This document shows positions 37,783-50,600 of a stretch of DNA of 64,000 bases, one piece after another. The translations under genes and the position numbers were made by a program. The stretch is from Branchiostoma floridae (Eukaryota > Chordata > Leptocardii > Amphioxiformes > Branchiostomatidae). The stretch spans positions 10,970,253 through 11,034,252 of the forward strand of contig NC_049995.1 in assembly GCF_000003815.2 (NCBI RefSeq), given 5' to 3'. Within the stretch, counting starts at the first letter, position 1; each line of letters starts with the position of its first letter. A model generated the notes under the pieces. It worked only from the letters and a program-made list of their open reading frames with translations, made no database searches and was not told the origin of the DNA.

Positions 37783-40700
37783 ATGATTTTCGCCTTTATT
37801 TTGCCACTTTTTGTAATAATACAACTCACAGACTGTGTCCACCAATCTGGAGGTAAGAAAAGCGTTATTCGTGTCGTTTTTGCTAGAGAAATTAAGGAAA
37901 ATTCGCTGGTAGTTTATGGTGGGGAGGGGGGCAAGTGTTTTCTAATTGATAGGTGTGGTATCTGACTTGGTAGGGTTTTCTAAATGCTGCAGTAATTCAC
38001 TTAACAAACAGCAGAGGGAATCATGGTCATATTATTAACCATTCCGACATTCTGTGTATTGCAATCACATGCTACAATGTGCACTAGTAAATGAAATAAC
38101 TGTGATAAAAATCATAGATGCAGTACTACTACTAGTGCTGAATATTTTGTAAGTACATTATGATTCTTAGTATCCTAACATATCATTTCTGTGTCCCGTG
38201 GTTTAGTGGCTGGATTTTTCTCTTTTTTTGCCCTCATGCATTAGTTTTGTGGTCTCCAGAGGATGTCATCCATAAAACTATATCAGTGTGGCCTTACCTA
38301 TTGGAAATCAAACTTAGTAAAGAGGGTCTGCATGCCTTTTTCCGTTAAGCGTTACGAGCCATTTTAATTCACCGTTAATCGTTACCGACCCGCTCTAATT
38401 CAACGTTAATCGTTATCGGTATATTCTTCGTTAAGCGTTATTGGTCGTTTTAATTCAACGTTAATCGTTATTTGTTATCCCGAATTCACCGTTAAGCGTT
38501 ACCAAGAAATTCTTCGTAACCCGTTATACTATACACACGAAGACAAATGCCAGATAGAACCCCTGAAAATGCAGGAAATGGCGTTTCAAAGGGTCCAGAT
38601 TTCAAAATTTCTCCGAGCCTCCCGGCCTTCGGCTCTGAACATGGTAAAATATGTTGCGGATGCGTCGCTCTCAAAACTTTATCACTCATACAGATTTCAG
38701 TGTCAAACATAGCTTAGTTTCGGGCAAAAAAAGGTCTCCTAGAATGCAGAAAATGAGGTTTCTCCGGACCTCCATTGCGACGGCTTGCGCCTTTGGCGCT
38801 CACGACGACATTGCGAAAATATGTTAGGGGCGTGGGTTTTCGCACAAAAAAACCTTTTCTCTCTAATAAAATGTCATTTAATTTAATTTAGCTTCGTCTT
38901 ACGGTAAAATTTGTCCTTCAAAATGCAGTAAATGGCGTTTCAGACGGTCCAGATTTTAAAATTTCCCCGGACTTATATTGCAACGTCTCGTGCCTTCCGA
39001 GCTCGAAATGGTAAAAATATGTCGGGGCTCTGGGGGTGGAGGCCAAAGCTACGAGTATAATCATGTGTAATTTGATGAAAATGTCAAAATCAACCTATCT
39101 TAGTCGGTCGGCAAAATTTGCCGAAAATGCAGGAAAGAGCATTTAAAAGGGTCTTGATTTGAAAAATTTTCCCCAATGGATTGCGTCGCGCCTTCGGCGC
39201 TACATGTGCGGAAACAATACTTCAATCCCCCCATAAGAAATTTGCTGCCGCCGTCTCTGTGGCGGGCCGGGAACTCTGCCTCCGTCAATTTACAGATGCC
39301 ATGGACATTGTCCCTGTCATTCATCCGGGTTCTGGGCACCTTTTGCTTCTCACAATGTATTTTCACCCATTGATATAACTACTCTAGCGTTGTATGAATA
39401 GGAATGCACGTCAGTGTTGCTGTTATGCTTTGTAACTCATTCTGAATTTACCGTTAAGCGTTACCGGGCCTCCTGAATTTACCGTTAACCGTTACCGGGC
39501 CTCCTGAATTCACCGTTAAGCGTTACCAAGACCCCCCCATGCAGACCCTCAGTAAAGGACCTACCGACAGAGTTTCAACATATGTTAAACTTATACATGC
39601 TACACATATTACCCACAATCATATACATGTGTGCTTTTGTCTGCGCAATCACAGGTAGAAGCAAGAACTGCCTTCTTCTTATTTACAATTAACATTACAT
39701 CAATTAACGTTACATCTTTCATTCTCACCCCCAATTCCCAGGTGGTCTGGCCCACGTCTTAAGACAGTATGACACCTTAAAGACAACAGACCTGAGACAT
39801 CACTTCTTGTCCAGACACAAGCGGTCTCCAGGAGATCACCCCCCTCCCTACCCCAGACAGATGGAGTTTGACACACTGGGGAAGTAAGTACTAGGAAGAT
39901 CACAATTCTGAATTCTGTGTTTACAGCTTCATCGTACAAGGTGTGTACCGGTACACCAAAACCAATTTTTCTTGTTGGACCGGTCCAGAGAAACCAGCCT
40001 TGAAAAAAATCAGTGGACAGGATCTTGTACCGGTGGGAAAATGAACAGATTATATTGGCAGGTGTTCACCCATTTAGTGGCTTACTGGCCCAAGAAGTAA
40101 AGGAGAGTTGATGTACTGGATTGTACCTGGACCTGTATTTTCTGTACCGGTACCCACCCCAAGGATATTCCCCTAGCTCTTTTGGACAAGTGAAATTGGT
40201 GTTGCTATACACCTTTATCTTGATGCGGTTTTATGCTGGGAAATGTCTTGAATTTCATTATAATTCATACCTCACAATTTCTTTGCTTATGTTTATTTCT
40301 GACTGGAAAAATAAACCAAGGATTGGTACTATACTATATACATTTCCTTGACAATGTAGCTAAACAAGCATGAAACCTGACCCAGCTCATTATACTTCGC
40401 AAAACAATGCAATAACACAGCCAATATTAGGTCAGAATAATACAATATTGGGATCATGTGCTTTCAGATCTGTTACTAAAAATGCATTATTGCGACCGAC
40501 TGCAGAGTTGTGTTATTTTATCGGTGTGTTGTATTAATGATATTGTTGCGTTACGGCTGCGTTGTGTTTAATCGTTGTCCGTTGATTGTAACAAATTCAT
40601 CAATATCCAGTGAACAGTAGACCTCTGTGTAACGTCCTGTCATAAGGACTGAAACCTTTTCTACTTCCGTTCATGATGTGGGGATGATGGACACAGCTGA

Positions 40701-41585
40701 GATTCAAACTGGACTACACATGTGTTAGCTGCTAGTACATGATCATTAATTTGTGTTAGAGTACCAGTAATATTCAGTGATCTAGAAATGTATCATAGTG
40801 ATTGTGATTTTTCCCTAGACATTTCCACCTGTACCTAGAGCCCAGGACTGGGCTGCTCAGTCCCAAGTTCAAGGCTTACGGCGTGGACTCCCGAGGGAAT
40901 GTCAAGTACGAACAGGTGGACAAGAACAGCTTCTTCACTGGACAAGTCTTAGGTGAGAATCTGATGATTTTCGTTACTTGAAATGATCATGACATAAAGA
41001 AATACAAATATATTAGTCACCTTGCATGGTGTCCAGAAGTATAAATAAATTATGTTACACTGCAAGCTAGCACATTCACTAGTAAGCCATCAATCCACTT
41101 AGTCTCTTAGAGATCTGTAGTTTAAGTTTATATTGAAGATAGATTGGTACCTATTAGTATGTACCCACTGTCGGTGAGGCTTTTGGACCGGTGAGGTGAG
41201 GTGAGTATGTGTGTGCGTGTGTGTTTGTGTTTACTAAAATCTAAAGACAGTATGGACAAATTATTTAGTTTGTGCTAAAACTCAGTACCTTACTTTGTAC
41301 CTCATACTCAAAGACTGTCAGTCTCACTTGCAGCTTTCTTTGGCATTAGATGTGTAGTTACTTGTATCTTTTGCTCAAAACATGTTATCACTGCCTTCTG
41401 CAGGTGAGCCAGGGTCTACAGTAGAAGCACACCTGGAGGAGGATGGAGTCCTGTCTGCCAGGGTCACAGTGGGAGAGGACATCTACTTTATAGAGGTCAG
41501 ATATGGCTTAAGCATACCCTTGCATTGTCATAAGCCATTTTTACCTTTGCCAAGAAGGTTATGTTTTTGAGTTTTGTAGTGTGTA

Positions 41586-41616
<31 letters not shown>

Positions 41617-44600
41617 TGTCTGTGACCAAGATAACTCGTGAATGCGCAAATGGATTGTTTTGATACTTGGTATGTGGGTAGGTCTTGACAAATTGATTCA
41701 ATTTTGGGCCCCCTGGCAGCTTGTTATGGTACTAGAGTGGAACTTCGATTCCAGTTTTGATATTTCATTTTAGTGTGCAATACTGGATGCACGAGTTTAC
41801 ATAACAATCAGCAGCATAATATTATATTTGTCTGTTCCAGCCATCCTGGAGACACCTCCCTACAGGTGAGAATGTGACCATGATCTCCTACCGGGCCCGA
41901 GATGTCAAGTTCAACTTCACAGGGGCTGGGGCTAAAACTTCTCCTGGAGTAGGGTGAGTTTAAATCACTTGAGTTGATACTACGTGTTATATTCACAATG
42001 AGCAATGGCACAAAAAGATGGTCAAAACTGCCACTCATCATCATCATATCAAAACTGCCACTAAGGGAAGAATAAACAGGATTCGTAATGCTAGTGCCAA
42101 TGGGAAAATTATCTAAGAGACCTGTTAAGTAGCTGCAATGATATGGTGGTCCTTAATCCTTATATAGAGGTGGTCACTAGTACTACAAGTTTTACTATAT
42201 ATCAATGGCTATGTGGTCCTTATACAATAATGTATATCAAGATTGTCACTTTTACTTCTACAAGTTTGATTTTGATGATCTGTTCTGTTCTATCTGGGTT
42301 CCCACATTATTTTCATAAAGTAAGAATAGGCAAAAACTGTATGAAAAAAGAAGTTTCCAAAGAACTGGTTTTATATTGCAACGCTGGTTTTATATTGCAG
42401 GTTCTGTGCTGAGTTTGATGATGATCAACTGCCTCTTCCAAAAGGCCATCGTAGACACAGTACAAATGGTGAGTGCTGCTAGCTGATTGGTGGTTTCCTT
42501 AGCATCATCATTCCCATTTGGTGAATTGCTAATTATAATTCTTTCTATTTCCCCAATCATTGCTGGAATAAAATTTTGGTCCTTAGACCCATGGAAGTTG
42601 ATCCAGATGGCAAAGCAGTGGGTTGCATTACCACTTGAGCCACAAGGACATGCTGATTTCCAAGAAGACACATTTCAGTCAAAGACATGGATGACATTCA
42701 TGTATGTTCCTCATGTTTAATGATAAACAGACAGACCAAGGCGTCAAACAGGCAGCCAGCCCCCCCAGTACGAGAGTCCGACCCCCCCTCCCCCCGATAT
42801 GGACTGTGACATCAGAGGGCCAGCCAAGAACACCTGCCCCATGCAGCTGGTCGCAGACTACAGATTCTTCACTGAGATGGGCCAGAAAAGCCTGCGCCAG
42901 ACTATCAACTATCTGGTAGGTTATGTGTAATAGTGCTGTACCATAGGTTTGAGTGCTATTCTTAGTCTAGTAAAACTGTTAGCAAGATGGGCCAGAACAG
43001 CCTGTGCAAGACTATCAACTACCTGGTAGGTTATGTGTTGTAGTGCTGTACTATAGGTTTCAGTGCTGTTCTTAGTCTTACATGTAGGTAAAACTGTCAC
43101 AGTGGTGAGATGTGTATTGTATAATTTCTTGTAAAACCATCAAACAATGCCAAAATGTCATTTTTATTTCCAGATCAACCTGATCGAAGGCGTGGACAGA
43201 ATATTCCGCTGTACACAGTGGGGGAAGGACATGGGAGGCTTCGGCTTTGAGATCAAGGAGGTGAGTAACTGGAAGAAAAGATTATAGCAGATAAATAGCT
43301 TATCAGATTTGAAGAAAGTAATAACTTGAAAGTTGGGCAACCTGAAATGTTGATGGCACAACATGGCTTATGACTGCGGTTGCCACCAGGGCAACTTGGT
43401 TAAAAGAAGTATTTCGAGCACTATCTTATTACCTGGATGTCTAACCTCTATCAACGCTTCATACACATACATGTACAGAGCTCGAAATACTTTTTTCTGC
43501 ATACCTGCACTGGTGCAGGTAACATTGAAAATTACCTGCACCAGACAAATTTTCCCTTCCCCACTATGAATTTAGGAAGTATGGATTATACTGAAATTAT
43601 TCAGAAACCATTGCTATTTTTTCTTTTATATTTCATAGGTGGTAACAGTCACTACAGATGATAACAATCTATATACAGATTCATTGGACATATATGTATA
43701 AAACCCAGTACATGGACCAGTGCAGGTTAGGTGTAGCTGGTAGACACCAGAAATACCTCCATATCACCAATTTTACCTGCACTAACCTGCATATGTAGGT
43801 GGTATTTCGAGCCCTGATGTAACTGTACATTTTTGTCAGATCAAAGTGCATGAAGAGCCCACCCCACCCACTGGCACTGAATGCTACAATATGGAGCATG
43901 GCAGGTTAAAGACCTGCTGGCTGTAAGTACTTTATCATGTCCTCTGTCTTTTGTCAGATCAAAGTACACGAGGAGCCCACCCCTCCCGGTGGTGCGGAAC
44001 TGTACAACATGGACATGCAGGGGGTCACATGGCAAGTTAGGGATCTACTGGCGGTAAGTACTGTACTGTGGATGACTTTAAGTTCAGGTTGATTTGATTT
44101 TGTAGTACTAGTAGGAAGAAATTGGAGGATTCAAGTTCGCTGTGGAAGCTATAGTAGTGCTACAATCATATACATGTACTGGTAGTGGAAATGCTATGAA
44201 TGCAAGTTCTGCAATTTAGGGACTGTAAGATATTTATCAGGGGGGGAGGGCTGGTGCGTTAGGGGGGGAGGGCCATGTTAATTTTTTTTGAGGTGGGGGG
44301 AGGGCCATGTTAAATTTTTCTAAGATAGGGGGAGGGCCATGTTAATTTTTTTGAAAGAAAAATTTATACTATTTTTGTTTTGATATCTTGACATGGCCCT
44401 AAAACTGATAAAATAAGCCTTCTGAATAGCCTAAAATGTAACAGCTTCCGGGGGGGGCTTAAGTCCCCCAAAAAGTGGCGCTGCCCTGGACCAGCGTTCC
44501 CGCCAGGCATACGTCATTCCGTCTTGGGACTTATTTTTTCTGGAAAGACGCACTCGGCTCGGGTGAGCGTGTCCGTAAAAAATCTGAAAGAAAGGCTGAC

Positions 44601-47600
44601 CTGTACCACCGGTGTGGAATCTTTTTAAAAATCTATCTTTATACGAAGGAATCCTACCTTTACAATTTATACTGGGGCATGGGCGGAGCGCGGCACGTTT
44701 TAGATATATTGGTAGCCGCCCAGAGCCGCCCGTGTCGTCTGGCAAGTTTCTTCCCCAACAATTTACTATTAAACGGTTTCCTCAACTACGCGCGGTGCGC
44801 GGTAATTATGCGAAGAATCCAAAGCTATAAACTTTATTTTTATTTTTATTTACAACATTTCTTTTGTTTCAAAAGGGCAAAATTTGCGGCAGAAAAGGGG
44901 CCGCAATATTGTTGTCAAGCGTCGATCGAGTCGGCTGTGCACTCCGTGGCACATGGCGCGGCACGCCCCCCTCCCCAGACGGACTGTCGATCGCAGCGCC
45001 CAGCACGTTGGGACGTCTTTTCTGGCTACTCCTTCAAGGCTACACCGGCACTGATCACTGCCAAAGACGCAGCAGATCGCCTTCCTTCGTATATTGTACA
45101 TTTGTATAACGTTCTTGGTCTATGTAAAAAAAGAAATCCAGCCAAATATTTCACGCCGAAAACGGGGTTACCTGAGGTTGCAGGAAACGAACGCACGCTC
45201 CTGAAAAATGACGGCGCGGCCCGCCCGTGTAAAACCCGACCAATTTAATTAATTTTAGTAAAATCATCGGCAAAGTAGAAGAAAAAAAAACACAAGGTGT
45301 GATGGCGTCGTTATTCTATGCTCTGGAAAAACTACTAGTATTTTGATGCGGGAGGACGCACCATCGATCGCACGAGGTAGTCATTTTTTTACTCAGTCAA
45401 TGCCGGAAGAAAATTAGCAGGATTTTTCCATGGGCTGACAAACTCACTGGCTAGAGCCCTGTTTCGAAGCATCAATAACCCAAAATTTTCAAATAGACAT
45501 GACTGGACAATAATACCCGGGCCAGATCACTGACGGCTGATTCCCCGTGCTTATAGTTATTTTGTTTATTCTGAATAACGGGAGTAGAAAAAGGCAAACG
45601 GCATCCAATCTCAAGGGCATAATTTTCCTCTCAAATTGCAGGAAATTCTGCTTTAGAGGGTTTGAAAATCCAAATTTTCCCGGGGGAGCATGACCCCGGA
45701 CCCCTGCCCCGACGATGTGAAAAAATCCTGGCAAGAACACTGGCTACACCAGGTGGACGCCGGGTGCCCTTGTGCCCTGACGTCTATATTACTTTAACTT
45801 TATTACTTTAAGTTTTTATCGGTTGTTTTTCTACCCTTTTAATGATGCCTGTCGGGGGGAGGGCCATGTTGATTTTTTTGGGGGGGAGGGGGAGGGTCAC
45901 GTTAATTTTTTTTGAGATGGGGGGGAGGGCCATGAAAAAAATTTTTGATCAGACTTCCAACGCACCAGCCCTCCCCCCCCGATAAATATCGTGCGGTCCC
46001 TTATGCGAGTGATTTACTGAAAATGCAATTATTGTTTTCCTTTTTATGTTTTGCATTGTGAGAGTACAAAATTGTATGTTATTGAGAAGCTATAAAAAAG
46101 TATACTCCCTGTTTTAAAATTTTGCTCTTTGACTTGTTATTTGATAGAAAGTGTGTCATGTGTTCTTCCTGTTCTAGAGAACTTTTTCTATGACTACATT
46201 ACGTTCCTTAGGTTCTTGAGTTCTGCTCCAGAACCTATAGAACCATGGCTGCAGTTCAAGTGAGTTCTGACACTATGTTCAGTGTTCATCTCCTAGAACT
46301 TGCTTCTATGACCACAGTAAGTGAGTTCTATATGTTCCTGTGTTCTGCTGCTATTGTAGAACTTCAGCCTCCATGACTACAGTGAGTTCTGCCTGGCACA
46401 TCTCTTCACATACCAAGACTTTGACCTCGGCGTTCTGGGACTGGGCTGGGTCGGAACTGACCGGAAAGCGGGCATCGGGGGAATCTGCACGGATGGTAGG
46501 TCAAAGTTTCAGGTTCAAGGGTCATCCGGATCATGTTTACAGGTCATAGTTCAGAGGTCATTTGATTTACTAACTGAACTTGATCATACAAGCCATCGCT
46601 GTTGTTGTTTATATCCGGGGTATTGGGCGACAATTTGGTGCCTACCAGGACGTCAGTACATTGGAGCAATGGCTTTTTAACCTCCTTGATTGGATTAAAA
46701 ATTGATATTTATATTAGTAGCTCAAATTACTGGTTAATATGTAAATCAAGCTTTTGCCAAACACCTGCTTTTTGCCTACCACTGCGTCACCGTGACATCA
46801 TCGCGATCGCTCGTATTCAGTGTTCAAGGTCATAGTTTATAGGTCGTTTGTATGTCACAGGTTGAAGGTCTCAGACAAGAGTTCCTTTCAGAATCAAAGC
46901 TTGATAATTTTGACTGCTTTGCATACATGGAAGTTGTTACATGTTTGATTTCATCATAGAACTAAGACTAAGAACTATTCTGTGTAGAAACAAATTCAAA
47001 AACAAGTCTGGGGTAAAAAATCTACTCTTTGGGTTGGTCAAGTCCATCAATTCAACATGCATATATTTTTGGTGACACCCTTTTGTGTTGGAAGTATATC
47101 TTGCCTGTTAAAACTGCATACTCATCGCTAACAGAACTTGAAAGGCTACATTTGCAGATTAACCATAATATGATATCTATGTCACTTGCAGTGTAGGTAT
47201 TTTGATAACTTGCTTTGCACTTTGCAAACTTTGTTCATTGCCATATAACCACAGTAACACTTAACAACTTCATATCTTTTTTCATCTGATATACAAGTAA
47301 AAGTTCCTGTTTAATAATCATCTAGTACTTAATATATTGTACTAGAAAACTATTGCTTGCTTATTATTTGGTAGCAAGTGGAAATACTAGAAAAATTAAC
47401 CAATCAGAGCAGCTCATTGCATTAAATATCATTGAAATGCTGATGACATCATTGGCCAATCACAGGAGATCTTAGGGTACAGCTCAACCAATCAGAAGAG
47501 TCCACATAAAATACTAACCAAATTGTAACCAATCAGAACAGCATACTGCATTTGTCATTGAGCTGCTAATGCCATCATTGGCCAATCACAGAAGGTCTTA

Positions 47601-50600
47601 GGATACAGATCAACCAATCAAAAGAGTCTACAGGAAATACTAACCAACTTTTAACCAATCAGAGCAGCTCACTGTATTTGTCCTTGAGATGATGTCATCA
47701 TTGACCAATCACAGAACATTTGAGTGTACAGCTCAACCAATTAGTTAGTTAGGAACAGTCCACAGGAAATACTGGCCAATCAGAGCAGCATGTTGCATTG
47801 CTCCCCAACAATGAGTGGGGCAGAAAAAAAATCCCTAATTGAAGATCTAGACAACCCTGGTAGAGACTTGAACCCTACCATGCATGCTTGTTGTCTGACT
47901 CAAAGAACCCGGCATGTTTTTGTTCTAGAGTTGAGGTGCACCGATGACCGGTCAGAATGGGAAGTTTGCAGAAATGCATATGGTAAGACTCAGTCTGCCA
48001 GCTGTCGGATGAAATCTCAAGACATCTTCAAGACATCCTCTGTGTCTCCTTTCCTGGATCTTTACGTTTAAGGAACTCTCTGGCAGGATTTTTTGCACTT
48101 GAGATACAAGTATGTTAGAAATAAAACGACTGTTGCTAGAAGTGTCATGGCTTCCATCAACCAGATACCAATAACAAGTTCTCTTTGACATTGCAGTGTA
48201 ATGTTGATTACCAAAAAATTGGCTATCATTCCATTGGCTATCAGCATCATCATGTACATATGATTTAATCTCATGATAGAAATGTGTAAACAAGTTCAGT
48301 TCATGAAACTATAACAATTGTTACTGAGAAATTAGATCCAACTTTCTTAAAACATGTCAAGTAAATTCATTTCAGGGCATTAGAATAAAAGATTAATCAT
48401 TAAAATTTGTACCAACTACCAGTAATACCAGCACCTTGCCATTTTTCAAAAAGAGTAGTCAGAAATGTAAGAAAATTAGATGAATTTCAAGTGCAAAGAA
48501 TCCTCTGAATGATCCTTAAGTTCACAGAGCTCTTTCTTAACTAACCTGGTGCTTTCTCAGGGCAATCATACAGACTGCAGCTCTTCTAGATCTGGTGGAG
48601 GGACTGTTTCCCGACTGCCTGCTGTTTCTACAATTCTGCTTGCCTATCAGCCTTGCGTGCAATATTTCAAGTTTAATATTGATTTATTAAGATGTGTGAT
48701 TATCGAGTTTGCAGCTCAATAAGGGTTAAAGCTCTACCAGCTTTCTGTATATTCTTCTGAACAAGTTTGGTTTGGTGTCCTGTTTGGTACACTTAGTGTT
48801 TTTGTACACTTTGTTTTTTTGTTTGTTTTTGATCATATCTAGTCCTCAGCTCAAGCTCATTTCTTCAGTACTCTTCATGTTACTTCTCAATAGACTGTCA
48901 ACTTTGGTTCAATATCTTGTTTGGTAAACATACTTTGCTGGTGAGCACTGATTACTTTTTATTCATTTTTGTTAAACTACGTGTAGTGTTAAATGAAAAT
49001 GACAAGCTTTGCTCAAGGGATTCTGCATGTCGGTTAACATTGTTTGAATGGAAAAAAATTCCACCCAGCCTATCTCCCTGCAGTGTATAGGAAACAGCAA
49101 GTTACACTATACCTCAACACCGGTCTTACCAGCACACTGAACTGGAACCGACGAATCCTCACGCGAGAGGCCGACCTTGTCACTGCGCACGAACTCGGGC
49201 ACAACTTCGGCAGCGAACACGACACGGATGATCCGGAATGCTCGCCAAACCCGGAACAGGGCGGGAAGTATATAATGTACCAAGTAGCCGTCAGCGGGGA
49301 GGAAAGGAACAATAAGGTAAACAAATTATGCTTACATTCTGGATCAATGTTGAACTGTAATTTTCAGTGTGACATCGCAGAAGCAGTGGATTACTCATAC
49401 CTTGGCAATGACTGAAGTTAGACAGTCAAAAATGTAAGTCAAATTTAAATTACAGTTCAACTTTGACCCAGAGTGACTTCTACCAAGTGAACACAGGTTA
49501 TCATATAGCCAGGCGCCGCAGACCAATCAGAAGGCCCCGTTCCATGTTGGTTATGACGCTGAAATCATAGATTCTGACCAGCCCGGTGTGTATTGCTCCT
49601 TCTGATTGGTCAGAATTTGAATTGACACGTTATGTTGTTTTCGCTTCAAATTCTGACCATTGGCATTCAGAAGGAGCGATACCAATTGACAAAATATGTT
49701 GTCGATTCAAATTCTGACCAATCAGAAGGAGCGACCTTTTGACCTAGACAAATTACTAATCAATTTCTCTCCATTACCCTTTTAGCATCTAAAATAAAAT
49801 ATTGACCAATGTTTCTCCCCCCCCCCCCCCTCCTCTTCAGCTGTTCTCCAACTGTAGTAAGAGGTCAATTTACAAGGTGCTGTCAGCCAAGCACTCTCTT
49901 TGTTTTGTCGGTAAGTCATTTGATTTCCTTGTTTCAGGTACCTTTGGAGTGTGTGTGTTTTGTCAGCAAACAAATCTAACTCAAGAAGCTAAGGATGGAT
50001 CCTATATGTAGTAAGTGGATAGGGATCGATAATGGACCTCTAGCAGCTGTCTTCAGTACTGCAATTAAACTTTGTCATTCTTAATGCTTTTGTCAATGGG
50101 AAAAATTATGTAAGGGACCACAATGTGGTCACATTATGTAAGGGACCACATTGTGGTCACATTATGTAAGGGACCACATTGTGGTCACATTATGTAAGGG
50201 ACCACAAAGTGGGCACATTGGTCAGGCCCTTATGTAGAGATGGTCACTTGAACATGTTTGACTGTATAGTGACTTGGTAGCATCCCTGGTCAATCAGAAT
50301 TATATGTGTTGGAGGATCTGCTCCCCAGTGTAATTATAAGGGTGTTTAGTGCGTTCAATTTTTTAATCCTTTTTAGAACAGGACGCCTGGCTAAAAGCTT
50401 GTCATCTGTACATGTAGAAGTGGTTATTAGCTTGTAGAAGTGGTAACTTGTACAGGTTTGACTGTACGTTTATTTGGTCTGTCATTTCTAGAGCCCCAGA
50501 AGTCCCTGTGTGGGAACTACCGTGTTGAGGAGGGGGAGGACTGTGACCCTGGTCACCTTGGGAACAAGAACACTGACCCCTGCTGTACCGGGGAGTGCAA

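Noticed and set aside
44475..45248. 257-codon open frame on the + strand
   Set aside because: It lies wholly inside the TIR element at 44219-46000, overlaps other frames on both strands, has a poor residue mix and shows no domain I recognise.
47790..48071. 93-codon open frame in an ADAM17 intron
   Set aside because: Exons 46360-46495 and 49069-49316 already join in frame with no gap against the family, and the frame shows no domain.
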